Shown: positions 36,391 to 47,715 of the stretch, piece by piece | Layout of the letters: every line of letters begins with the position of its first letter | How positions within the stretch are numbered: position 1 is the first letter of the stretch | Source: Lumnitzera littorea | Lineage: Eukaryota > Streptophyta > Magnoliopsida > Myrtales > Combretaceae | Assembly: GCA_024138015.1 (NCBI GenBank) | Contig: JAMXBB010000001.1 | Location: 92,240,684 to 92,304,683, forward strand | Reading direction: 5' to 3' | Length of the DNA: 64,000 nucleotides | Made by a program: the position numbers and the translations under genes | The notes under the pieces: generated by a model | What the model was told of the DNA's origin: nothing | Databases searched by the model: none | What the model saw: only the letters and a program-made list of their open reading frames with translations

Positions 36391-38572
36391 TCATATCCTT
36401 TCATCTCCCACCCAATTGCTTTTGCCTTTAGGACCAACAGGCCCTTCCTGACCAAATACTTCATTTGGTATACTTATAAACTTAAGTCTGTGAGGCAAAA
36501 ACCTATCCACCATCTTAATCTTCCCAGGAATATCATAACTAATCTTTGGACCCCATTCGCAATAATATTCAAGCCAAGGATGTGCAGCTTCAGACACGCC
36601 TAAATGATCGATCGCAACAAGTGAGTATGCTGCACCAGTACCCATGGAAATCCTACTTTTAGCAGTGTCATTCCTGATTCCTACGACTCCAGTGCCCTGC
36701 AGAACTAGCCCCGCTTTCGGATACATCGCATGACCATGTAAAGAAACATAGACAACGAATTTGTTACCATTCTGAAACTCTAGTTCAGGGGTATTAACCC
36801 ATGTTCCTTTGCTATGTTGTGAGAAATAAACACTCGAAAGCTGCCCATTAAAATTACTTATCCTTAAGGTTAGATGCTCCCAGTCACCAACATGTTCTCC
36901 AATTTTCCCTAATGGGATGTTGAAAAAACCAACCTTGGCTGTCCCAGGACCATTGAAAGGATAAAAGATCCATAGAACTATATCACTAAATGTCGCACCA
37001 AGTGCGGGCTTAACATGTATGTAAACTTGTGCGCTCTCCAGATCTCCTTTCTTTACCCTCTCTTTAGCCCTTTCATCCAACGGCAGGTCCAACCAATATG
37101 CACCATCATTCGAACCACCTTGTGGAAGGTTCGAACCATTTGGTTCAATAGAAAAAGGATGTGATTCTTCTCCCCTTTTGTACAATAGTGCTCCATTGGC
37201 AAAAAACCATCTCACAGAAGATGGTAGATACTCTTCATCTGGATGGAAGTACATCAAAGGAGAATAAGCTCGAATCAATTCCTCAATTTGATATTTGTTC
37301 GGCATAGCAGATGCGTAATTCGGGTTGTTATTTTTCAAGCAAGTAAGAGAAGTAGGAGAGGAACTTCCACTAGTTTGCACGATAAATGTTCCAATGCTAA
37401 CACCTAGAGCTTGTGCTCCTCTAATCTTTGGTTGAATGCTATATGCATTAAATGCACTAGCATCACTCCTCTTGCATTCCCCCCAAATCCATTTCTCAAT
37501 CTCACATTGCTCGGTGAAATCAGACCGAACGCATCGGGTTTTGTCAAGAGGAGGCTTATCGGGAAATCTCGTGATGACATTTCCAACAGCCTTATAACCA
37601 TCTGGGGAAGTAGGATGCCAAACATAACAATTTCCATCTCGTTTTATTTTCGACTGCTCACTGCTCCATACAAGGGTGTAATCAGTTGGTTCTTTTAGAG
37701 CTCCATTGGAGGGATCATTTGTTTCATCTTTTGCAGCAAGAAGCCAACCATGAAATGGCTTTTTGTTAGGTTGGCCATAGCATCCAAGCATATAGTACCC
37801 TTTTGGTAGACTAGAAGGTTCAAAGAATGTAGCACCATGATTTCCTGGTCCACCCTCATATGCGGTCCAAATCTTGTTGAAGGATGAGACTTGACATACG
37901 CGCAGTCCTCCTAAATCGATATATCCATCTGCAAAACCGGATCCTGATTGCACCCCAGATATGAAAGAGATTAGGTCCATTACAATAACAAGATATGTGT
38001 TTACTTTTTCTTTTTTTTTTTCATTTTCACAACCAGCTTTATATTTTGTATCAAACACATAATAATAAGTGTTTTAGAGTGTCTTCATTTTTATAACATC
38101 AGTTCTGTTTAGTATCAATTACATAACTGAACAGTGATAGGCCTCATTAAACATTTTCACGAAACAAGTCACATAATAAAATAGGATTGAAAACACACAT
38201 ATGCATGATCTGCTAATGACATGGCTGGACAATGGACATGATAAAATTCATGCTAACTTTTGTACATATTTCCGTTTAATGTTTCATGATGGAAAACATT
38301 TCCCCCAAATATATAACACAAGTTAAAAAAAGTGAAAAAGCGCCAAAACAAAGGCTGTATCGTTTTGAAATATGCAAAAAAGAAAAGAAAAGAAAAGAAA
38401 ATCATATTATATGTTAGAGATAATCAGCATCTATACAACGAAAGAGTTGCAAGTTTCCAATATAGTTACCGGATGGCCAAGTTGGTAATGGGAAGGGAAG
38501 TTTGAAAGTTGTTTCAATGGGAATAGCTTTGCTATTCTTGGTGACATGAGAGAGGGAAAGGCAGTTCTCCAT
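36391..38572 (-). CDS. DUF946 / Vps62-like protein (two exons)
   Basis: Minus-strand exons 38572-38470 and 37943-36391 give 551 residues. The intron (37944-38469, donor GTAACT, acceptor ATCAG) falls inside the conserved N-terminal motif, joining LPTWPSG to SGFADGYIDLGGL. The protein belongs to the plant DUF946 family, annotated as similar to yeast vacuolar sorting protein 62; the biochemical role is unknown. Conserved blocks are VCQVSSFNKIWTAYEGG (about 50-66), MYFHPDEEYLPSSVRWFF (about 265-282), WLDLP (about 318-322), HVGDWEHLTLRI (about 385-396), YFSQHSKGTW (about 407-416) and HGHAMYPKAG (about 437-446). No signal peptide or membrane helix is evident. The start is the ATG at 38572; in the intron, an ATG at 37980 opens the same frame as exon 2 but would lose the conserved start. 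The frame is fully intact. Confidence 0.93.
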
Positions 38573-41339
38573 CCTAGCTATTTTAACTTTTAAAAACAAA
38601 CACTATCAAGATGATATAAATGATGGAAGATAAAGAGGTGATAGGAGAATAAAGCCAAGAAGTGAAGAAGCGTCTGTTGCCATTAGTCATGCTCTCAAAG
38701 CAATGAGGAAATGAACATAGGAAGTACTTTGTAAGGAGATGTTTTCTTGCAAGGAAGAGGCATTTTAGGATAATAAAAAGCTTCATTACGTTGTTGAACC
38801 TCTCTTCCAATTAATACCAATGAAGATGCCTAGCTTGCATCTAACTATCACCTTTAGGATATTCATAAACTTGAGTACCTGTCCATTGTAATTTTGTTAC
38901 CCCACCTAGCTAGTTTGCCATTATTGCATAAGCTTCTCAAACGAAATTGTCATTGTTAAGAGTCCCATGTTGCCTCTTTAGAAATTATGTACTAATATGG
39001 TATGTAATTCATGTTGATATATCGTGCTTTGTATCCTAGTTTAAAGGGGTTGTTTATATCCAAATACTTTAAACCATAACATAATCCACATAAAAACTTG
39101 TTTAATAAATATGTTTTGTATCTTGATTAACTTGTTTATCCATTTAAAAAAATTTATAGGAAATCTTAAAATAATTATAAAAGCAAACATTAGAAAGAAA
39201 AATAAATTTCTTCCTTAAAATCAATGTTTAGGGAAACAAATTAAAATAAGATAAAAGTTATGACCAAAATAAGGTTTAATAAAAAACAAAACAATCTAAT
39301 CCATTTATTTGCTACATTGCAATGCTCTAATAAATCGAGTCACAATCTAATAGAAAATTAATATAATATCCAAATCCATCAAATGATTTATTTGCTTCAA
39401 GACAAGCATTTAAAGAATCTACATAGAAAAATATTGCTTATATAAATATAAAAGAAACAATATTGAAAAGATTAATGTGAAAGGTTTATTTTCTCTTGAT
39501 CTTCGTATGGTATTTGCATATAATCAGAGTTTAATATTTGTGCTAAACGATCATTTGACTTCAACAGTCCATGCAAAACGTTAATATTTAACTCCATCCA
39601 TCCTCAAAGTAATCAAATGCGATTTTATTTGCACACACTAAAATAGAACCTGAATGTAATCACATTCATAAACAGGTCCAAACGGGTTTGATCCGTTTAT
39701 TAGTCTTGTTAAGCTTTCCCAACACAAATCCTTTTACAATCTTTTCATATCATATTCCGATTGGCAAATCACGTGCTAAATTACCAGTTGTATGTGCAGT
39801 GCTTATAAATGTTTACGTCCTTTATTCCATAAAGCTAGCTTTTAATATAAACTCAGAAATTCTCACACAATATCCCACCTTGTGATGTTTACAAACATGT
39901 TTGAGCGCTCGCTTTATTAATGTAGCTTTTAGGGCAGGTTTAGGTATTTAACAATAGATTTAGAGGAGATTTTACAGTCTTATTCATTATTTTAAATTTC
40001 ACCATTTATTCATATGTTTTAAAATTTAAATCATTAAATTTAAAATTTATTCAATAGTTTAGATTTAAAAGAGTGTAAATCAAAGATAAAATGGACGATG
40101 GTATCGATCCCATAAAAAATAAGAATGGAACCGTACAAAAATCTTATATTTATATAATATAAAACACGAGGAAAGTTTGTTTCGTTATCCAACTTTTATG
40201 CATATTTGGCAACCGCCTACTGTTTGGAAGGAACATGGACAGTAACACGACTTAAGGTAATGAAATCCTGGGCACAGACATGTTTTAAATGAGGTAGTTG
40301 CGTTGTGTGTTTCATTTGGCGGTCACTTTCTTTTGCCCAAATGTGCACGGCAATACTAAGGAAACCATTACAAGTTACTTCATTTGTTTTGTGTTGGAAT
40401 ATCCATCCTTCAAGCATGAGTTCTAGGCAAGCATGGTATTTACTACACTTTCGGCAAAATGGAGGTGTACTAAACTTACACAAACTACTGGTGCCTCAAG
40501 ATTCATTTAATGACCACTCGGTATTTTAGGAGTCTTTATAGTTTAGTTCGGCTCGATTAAAGGATCGATAAAATTGAACTACGTTTAAGATGATTCAGTA
40601 TAAATTTTTAATAAACTAAACTTCTTTAAAAGCGGTTTAGTTTGAATACTTCTATTTGAAAATATAGGTATTGAAGTTTTCAAGCAAAAATTGATGTTTA
40701 AATAAGGAACCTTATATAATTAAAGACATCTAATATTATTGTGACATTGTAAAAGTGATTAGGAAGGTATAAGGCTTCTTTGAGGATGAGAGATGACCGT
40801 GAAGACAAATGAGTAAATCATGAAGCCAAGAGTGAGATTAGAGACAATAAAAAGAAAATAGGCAAATAAATTAGATTTAAATGTTAATAAAGTTTAAGAT
40901 TAGAAAACATTACTTAATTTTTTTTTTTAATCTTTTAATATGAATTGGTTCACTTAGGGTTCAAGTGATTTAGTTTGGTTCAATTCAATTCGGTTTGATC
41001 ATTGAACCGAATCATAAACCATTTAAACCCTTTTCGAACCAAATGAAGAACAAAAACTAAAATATGGAAAAAATCGAATTTTCCAGTTTCATTTGGTTCG
41101 GTTTAGTTCTCGATTTTGTTCGTATTAATTTGATGAACTTTGCGATTCAATATTTCTCCCAATCCAAGTTTTTCAACTATTATTATTGTAATTGAAAATA
41201 GTTATGAAGTAGTTTCTAATTGTTGGTGATGGCAAAAGCCATTTACATAGCCATTATCAAACTGTTGAGGTAGTAACTTTTGCAACCATAAAATAGCAGT
41301 GATATTACATACAATCCAGATCGATGAATCCATCCAATG
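38573..41339. other. Intergenic region upstream of the Vps62-like gene
   Basis: Contains the presumed Vps62-like promoter and 5' UTR (38573-about 38850), then AT-rich DNA. Degenerate TTCGGTTTAGTTC-like repeats run through 40540-41150. An 88-codon open frame on the minus strand (40483-40217) was considered and not called. Confidence 0.4.
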
Positions 41340-41601
41340 CACAATGGTCTAGGACCAATACCAATCTAGAGCCAAAAAAAAAAAAAAAAGGAAAAAAAAA
41401 TTGTTGCTTTTTGTTATGGATGAAAATTATGATCTATGTAAACCAAACCATAAAAAACCTCCCGACCATTAATCCCAAAGATATAGAGAAAGGAGAGAAA
41501 AAGTGATAAAAAATGACTTGAAATAATGAAAAAAGGATCATATGCGCATGCTAATCCGGAAGCTGAGGATGACGGTACAGTCAACCATAATATCTCACCT
41601 A
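41340..41601 (-). pseudogene. Syntaxin duplicate, 3'-UTR fragment
   Basis: Aligns with 49335-49588, the sequence just downstream of the functional syntaxin stop codon. Shared strings include GGACCAA near the start, ATCCCAAAG (41472-41480 and 49464-49472), AAAGGATCATATGC versus AAAGAGGATCATGTGC, and GTCAACCATAAT(A/G)TCTCACC at the end. It carries a long A-run insertion not in the functional copy. With the exon 1-2 piece at 47.0-47.7 kb, it marks the 3' end of a decayed tandem duplicate in the same orientation. Confidence 0.75.
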
Positions 41602-42660
41602 TTAGAATTTTGACTTAATTTACGTGCACTCGTGAATTATAATTTTGAAAAGTGGTTGTATGTTCATTACAGATAAATTAAGTTATTAGTGCTAAATTGG
41701 TGATCAATTTATTATATTAATAATGAGTTTTATCATATTTTAATAGTGTGGGCTATATATATATATATAAAAACATATATACATATATATAGATATCATG
41801 GATTATTACTAATACTAAATGGGCTCTTTCAATAACTCAACCCATATGTTTTATTGTTATATATCATCGCTAAAAAATAAAGTTCGTATACACAATAGTT
41901 AAAACATCATTCACCCACATTTTAAGTCGCTGTGAATCTATGAAACAAGATCATTTCCATTTTTCCTTCTCGCATTAAATAATTTCTATGTTAGATGATC
42001 TAATTTTGGTATTAAGGTTTGAAAATTTTCTTCAATAAATTTTATCAATTAGTATTAGAGTCACCTCATGTTAGAGTTATTTGATTTTGGTGTTAAAAAA
42101 TCAAATTCTATCGATCGATATTAGAGCCACCTCACGTTAGAGTTATTTGAATTTGGTGTTAAAAAATCTTTTTGGATTCGGTATCCTTGTTGGTTCGTTT
42201 TTGGATTATTATTATTTTGCTGTCATGTGCGACTGTGAAATTTTCAATTCATAATTTTTTAATTGTTTCAATGTTTGCATAATGTATAGCTATATTCTAT
42301 GAACACGAAAAGACGAACATATTTGATGAATAAGAATCATAAGTTGATCGTCATATCGGAGCCAGAGAAGGATCTTAAGGTCTTTTTTTCTTAATCAAAG
42401 AAGAATAAAGAACATTTCAACGTAAGGGAACGTATTGAAATGGTTTAGGGATTTGTCTTTTAACTTATTACGACATATATATTGACTAATGTCCTTAATT
42501 TTGTTAATATAATGGGTTTTAATAAATCATAAGAACTTTCTTGTCTTTTACTAATAACGTCTCGTCTTGCTGGGGTAAGATAATAAGTTGAAGCAAATCC
42601 CTTTTCACCTGGCTTGACAGCAATCTTAAGGTAATTCAATTTATAAAAGTATTTTGAAGT
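41602..42660. repeat. LTR/leader-like repeat sequence with triplicated segment
   Basis: AT-rich DNA that interrupts the syntaxin duplicate. Three related units start at 41988, 42068 and 42134, each with (A/G)TGTTAGA or ACGTTAGA and ATTTTGGT(A/G)TTAA. Units one and two end in TATTAGAG(T/C)CACCTC. That end resembles a decayed copia primer-binding site (initiator Met tRNA type), so this may be an LTR-leader junction that was tandemly duplicated. Confidence 0.45.
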
Positions 42661-43168
42661 AATGGTACGGTTTATATCTTAATTTTACTACTTTTTATAA
42701 TTACATATTTAAAGTTTCGACTTATCTAATTATACACTAATTTAAAAATTTAATTATCACGATATACATCTCACTTAACTGCAATTTATGTTATTAATTT
42801 AGTCAACAAGATCAACCAACAAGACGGCCACCCATAATCTTAAGAGGTTCGTGCAACCCATGTAGGCTCATAGGTGCATACTTACTATTACCAGTGGTCT
42901 CATGACCAACATTTTTAAAATGGGGTGTGATTCACTATTTTGCAGAAGTAGTCAATAGTCACCTATTGAAGGTCGTGAGGGCCCTCTAAGGTTGTGGACG
43001 ACCATATTATAGGCTAATCGTACTAATTAAAATAAAGGTGTAAATTAGAGTTAATTAAGATGTAAATCCTGACTGCTAATACTTTAATTGAATGTATAAT
43101 TAAACAGATTGAAACTTTAAATGTATAATTGTAAAAAGTAATAAAATTGAAATGTAAGCCATAACATT
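42661..43168. mobile_element. Non-autonomous element with long terminal inverted repeats, copy 1
   Basis: The first 85 bp (42661-42745) and last 86 bp (43083-43168) are inverted repeats of each other. AATGGTACGG pairs with the complement of CCATAACATT, and TTACTACTTTTTATAATTA-type sequence pairs with TTATTACTTTTTACAATTA-type. The symmetry continues more weakly for another 40-50 bp on each side. It has no coding capacity. A related copy lies at 59953-60360, with similar arms and the same inner CTTAAGAGG(G)TT...GTAACC-type stretch. Length and long arms suggest a MULE-type MITE or foldback element; target-site duplications were not clear. Confidence 0.75.
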
Positions 43169-44750
43169 GACCCAAAGAATCTATGCCATATTTTATTTTT
43201 CATGCATTAGCTATTACTTATTGTGTTAAATTAATGCTTTTTGGCATAAGCTTGTAACGACATAAAGTTACTCTTATGAACACTTTTTGGTAATGATAGG
43301 AATCAACTTTCTAGATCGATTACGTATAGCCGAGCTAGAAGATTCCAAAGACTTACGTGGAGAATATTAGATCAAAGCTTCATCCAAAACAAGAATTCCT
43401 ATGCCAATCTCTATGTTTCACTCTACTACCAACTTGAATACCAAGCTCTTACGAAGGTTAGCATAGTTCCTAAAGTTGCCGAGCAGACGTACTGACTTGT
43501 AAGCATACAGGTTAACCTGCGAAGCAACCATGACATACGAAGACAACATCCAAGCATATCGGCCTCAAACAACTGTCTGAACCGAGCTCTCGAGTCAACT
43601 AGAATTCAATTCTAGTCCAAGGCGAATATTCTTTAGTAACTAATTAATTGAGCTCTAACTTGATCTAGATCAGGTTGGCTTTGACTATAGACCCCTTTTT
43701 TTCACCATTACCCAAATTGTATCATACTTTAAGCTACCAACCACCATGTGACACATGCTTTCTAGCATAATATTCCAGAAGGATCTTTATTTTTCCATAC
43801 TAAATATTCTTTATTTCTTTTACCCATTTTAGTATGTTTTATATATTCTATTTATAATTTACCCTTTTGTCTTTTCATATGTACTTGTAATCCTAATGGG
43901 GCTAATATATAAACCCCATTCATTATATACATAGATATCATCTTTTTTATTATTAGATTATTATAAATCACCCTTTTGAGCAATCTCAGTATTCTCATTA
44001 TCCTTTTTAACTCTGATCCATTTTCTTTAGTAAGAAGTAGTGAAGAATAACCCTATAGTTCGAATCGGTGAGTAATATCTAGTGGATTGTAGGTCGAGTA
44101 AGATTAATTGGTGTGTCACATTTAGTTGGTAGTTGCCCAGATTGCTAATATTCTTTTGTTTTCTTTTAGTTCATTTCGTTGTGGTACTTCTCCGTTTGTT
44201 TGATCTCGGAAATGCATCAAGTAATTTCAAATTGGTTGAAGTGGGATCCCACTAAAGTGGACTCTCCCGTTGATACCATTAGGTGAAATTATCAAAGTAA
44301 GGAAATTCTATAAAGTGTGTCTAGTAATATATCCAACATGTTAAAACGGTACCTCACCAAAGTGAGCTCTCTTACGTAAACCATTAGATGGAAACTATTA
44401 AGATGTTATGGGTGTAAATCTTATGCAGGAAGTAATCAGCCCAAAGGAACGTTTCTACCATCAGGTTGAGACTTATGATCACATGTAACAATGAGCTCTA
44501 GTGATTGTTATGTCTTCATTGTAAGCGTTAATCGGCCCAAAGGAAGGCTAACGCTTGATTGGAACTATTCACTTAGGCTTGATTGCCACAATAAGAAAAT
44601 TATTGTAAGTTGACTCTTTATTTAAAGACTAGGCTCAGTGTTACATTGATTTTCTTGTGATGCTGTAGTTGTTATGAGTTTTTATCCCATCTTTTCCTCA
44701 TTTGTTTTATGTACGTGAGCATTTAGTTGATTATTAATTTATTTTGTGAC
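43169..44750 (+). repeat. Copia LTR/leader-like region
   Basis: Lies upstream of a plus-strand copia gag and probably represents its LTR and untranslated leader. It contains a TATA-like string ATATATAAA (43905-43913). The stretch at 44220-44600 is repeat-rich. It has two CACTAAAGTGGACTCTC / CACCAAAGTGAGCTCTC-like modules about 110 bp apart, and two TAATC(A/G)GCCCAAAGGAA modules at about 44435 and 44530. The LTR boundaries are not resolved. Confidence 0.45.
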
Positions 44751-46310
44751 AGTTGCTACATATATCCCTACTTCGTATTCTTCCAACAACATCCAAGTAT
44801 TTAATGATACTAACTTCAAGCTTTGGAAACAGAAGGTCATGATCCATTTAGGTTGCATTGATCTAGACTTGGCACTTAAGAAGCCACATCTTGTCAAGCT
44901 TACAGAAAATAGTACTCTTTAACAACAAAAGGAAATAGCTTAGTGGGAACGCTCAAAAAGCCTAAGTCTAATGATCATGAAGAGTGCAATACCATAGATA
45001 TTCCTTGGGACCATAATAGAAGAGTTATGTGTAGCAAAGTTCCTTGAGCAACTAGAGCAGCGCTTTATAAAAAGCGATAAGGTAGAGTCATTATGCTTTT
45101 GCGTAAATTTATCTTCATGAAATATGATGGCTTAGGGAATATGTTTTTGAAATGTCTCATACTACATCAAAGCTAAAGGCACTACATTTGGATCTACTTG
45201 AAGAAGTAGTAGTGTACCTTGCTTTAATGTCTTTGCCTCCTTAATTCAGTCATTTTAAGGTGAGTTATAACCATTAAAAGGGGAAATAGATAGTTCACGA
45301 GCTCATTTCTCATTTGGTACAAAAGGATGAAAGGATGAGACAAAAGAAAATTGTGAGCGCCAATTTAGCTTCTACCTTTAAGGGTTCTAAAAAAAAAAGA
45401 AAGGGCAAATTAGCTGCAAATGCTTGAGATAAGAAAAAGCAAAAGTCTAAGGAGATAAAGTTTTTTTTTTTTTTTTCCTATAAGGATTCCTCTCACGTGA
45501 AGAAAGATTACCCTAAATATCACGCTTAGCGCGTAAAGAAAGGTATGCTTCTAACTCTTATTTGTTCAGAGGTTAATTTAGTCTCAATGGCTAGATATAC
45601 TTAGTGGCTAGATTTAGATGTTAATATTCATATTAGTATATCCATGCAGAATTGCTAAAGATGCATCTATATAAAGGATGATAATAGAGCTGAAGTTAAA
45701 GATGTTGGTGTTTTTAGATTGTCTTTAAATTCTGGTTCTATTTTAGAATTAAATGAGACTTTTATTGTATTGTCTTTTAGATGAAATTTGGTTTTTGTGT
45801 CTATCTTAGACAAAGAAGGTTATATTTTGTCATTTAGTAATAGACAATATTGTCTCTTTTGTAATTTTGATTATATTGGTACTAATAATTTATCTTATAT
45901 GGAGAATATTTATATGCTTGAAACTGTTAATTTAATATATGAAACCTTGTATGTCAGTTCAAGAGACATTAAACGAAAATTAACTGATGAAAATTCTTAT
46001 ATATTATGACATAAGCAGTTAAGACATATCTTTAAAGAGAGAATTGATAAGCTTGTGATTGAGAGAATACTTAATACACTTGACTAATCCAAAAATAATC
46101 AAATTTGTGTTGAGTCTATAAAAGGTAAAACAAGAAATAAGAAAAATGTGAGAGCTAAGAAAGTCTTAGAACTAGTATATACATAAATATGTGGGCCATT
46201 CTCTATGGCTTCATGAAATGATCAACAATATTTCATTACATTCATAAATGATTATTCTTGTTATAACTACCTATATTTAATAATGCTGATACGATAATGA
46301 CATATCAATC
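44751..46310 (+). pseudogene. Ty1/copia gag to integrase fragment, broken
   Basis: Plus-strand fragments in order. A copia gag start is at about 44780-45110 (NDTNFKLWKQKVMIHL), with stops. A decayed CCHC zinc knuckle region is near 45465-45530. Pre-integrase sequence runs from 45600 to 46080, including a 73-codon open stretch (45788-46009) ending in SYIL just before a TGA where a tryptophan is expected, then H-K-Q-L-R-H-I. An integrase N-terminal stretch (ICGPFSMAS and QQYFITFINDYS) extends to about 46250. Similarity ends near 46310, before any RT, so the element is 3'-truncated. This is a different copy and subfamily from the SIRE-type element. Confidence 0.75.
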
Positions 46311-47029
46311 TTTGTGCTAGGTTATGTTTATGTAACCAAAAGTAGGGAAGTAGATATTATATTTTGAAAAAGTTGGGTATCTGTATCATTTAGAAAGTTT
46401 ATAGAGGTGGACAGCTCAATTCACCTAAATAATTAATATTATATAACTATTTATGTAATTTGAATATAGATTGTTTTGAAAAGAGGAAAAGATTCATAAT
46501 AATTAATCAACCTTAAATATATAGTAAATAATATTGAAAAAGTGAGAGAGTAAGTTAGTTATTTAAAACATGTGCGAGTTGAATGGTTATGCCTAAATAA
46601 ATAAAAAGGTAAAAATTAACTTTTTTGATTTTATGTGTGATAATTTTTTCACAAGATAAGAGATTTTTTTTTTTTGTACAGATTTAAAAGATATGACATC
46701 TATTGTTACTTTTTATTATTTCTTTCTTTTTTCAAAGAAGATTGTTGTTTTTTTTTTCTTTTTAAGCCAAAGGACATTGTAGGTTTACACTGCTATTAAT
46801 GGGTTTTTTATAGCCCAAAATTAATAGCAGTTTTCTAACAGTTTCATTTAACGTTAGGAAAAATGAATGATGTGGCAATATGAGTAACTTGGTGAATTAG
46901 TGTGCAATTAATATTTATAATGTGATACTTCGATAACTTCCATCAGAGAAATATTTTGAAAATATAAAAGACACGTTAAAGACATCAAACACCATCCTAA
47001 ACCCTCAAGTGAAATTAGTAAAGCTTCCA
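46311..47029. other. AT-rich spacer with one perfect hairpin
   Basis: Between the copia fragment and the syntaxin duplicate. Nothing coding. An inverted repeat of 12 perfect base pairs, ACTGCTATTAAT and ATTAATAGCAGT, lies at 46789-46800 and 46820-46831 with a 19-nt loop that contains GGG and GCCC. Confidence 0.5.
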
Positions 47030-47715
47030 AGAATTTAGAATTTTGAAGAGAGCAATTTAGCTAAAGTCTTCTGATTCCAGGAGGGAATGGAATAATTAGT
47101 TCTAACTGTTCTCGAACTCTTAAAAAATTTCAAATCCAAATTGGTCAGGCATCCCAAAAGGGTAATCATCACAGAATTTCCTACGTGAAGAGTTCAAGCA
47201 CACTTACATACACTAACTCCAGCATGATGTTCGGTTTCCCTTGCCTCTTTGAGCTCCGATGAAGTGTCCATCACCAGTTGGTCAAATATGTAGTCTTATT
47301 TTGTGCCTGTCAATTTAAAAGTATAACAGGAACTGCTCAGCCGAAAATCAATAAACAGAAGTCCCACGACAATTATCACAAGAAAACCACAATGCAATTC
47401 GATCAAAGGAAACCCAGTTCAACCAAATTCTCTGTTCCAACACCCAACAGCAATTGAAATAAAATTACTCGGAAAATAATCTATTGAAAGAAAAACTCAC
47501 AGCTTTTTCCTAAGCTCAGGCGTGTCATTGGGAGTTCCTAGGGTTCTAACGAGACGTCGAAATTTATCAACGGTGGCATTGATCTGGAATACACCGGAAG
47601 CCACCCTTTGGGTGGGGTCTCGTTTGACGTTCTATAGTTGACGGCGTGAAGCCCCAAAATCTCGACGGGCTTCAAGAAGATCTTCAAAGCTCATGACTTT
47701 GCATGTGGATCGCTA
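47030..47715 (-). pseudogene. Syntaxin (SYP22-like) duplicate, exons 1-2
   Basis: Aligns with 52540-52850 (exon 2 and flanking intron) and 53560-53860 (exon 1) of the functional syntaxin gene, same strand. The start codon is at 47694. Exon 1 (47694-about 47506) keeps the Q-I-N and RTLGTPNDTPELRKKL-type sequence and the donor, but has an in-frame TAG after about 20 codons plus several substitutions. Exon 2 (about 47319-47216) follows. The intron is much shorter than in the functional gene. Exons 3-7 are absent. It is a dead partial copy; the matching 3'-UTR piece lies at 41340-41601. Confidence 0.9.

Noticed and set aside
37944..38058. Upstream extension of Vps62-like exon 2, including an ATG at 37980
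   Set aside because: The sequence is intron. Splicing to 38572-38470 restores the conserved LPTWPSG-SGFADGYIDLGG motif in phase.
40217..40483. 88-codon open frame on the minus strand
   Set aside because: Slightly less AT-rich and possibly an old gene fragment, but I recognise no domain, and no neighbouring exon was found.
40540..41150. TTCGGTTTAGTTC-like degenerate repeats, thought to be a hAT or other MITE
   Set aside because: No terminal inverted repeats or clear ends; treated as low-complexity repeat.
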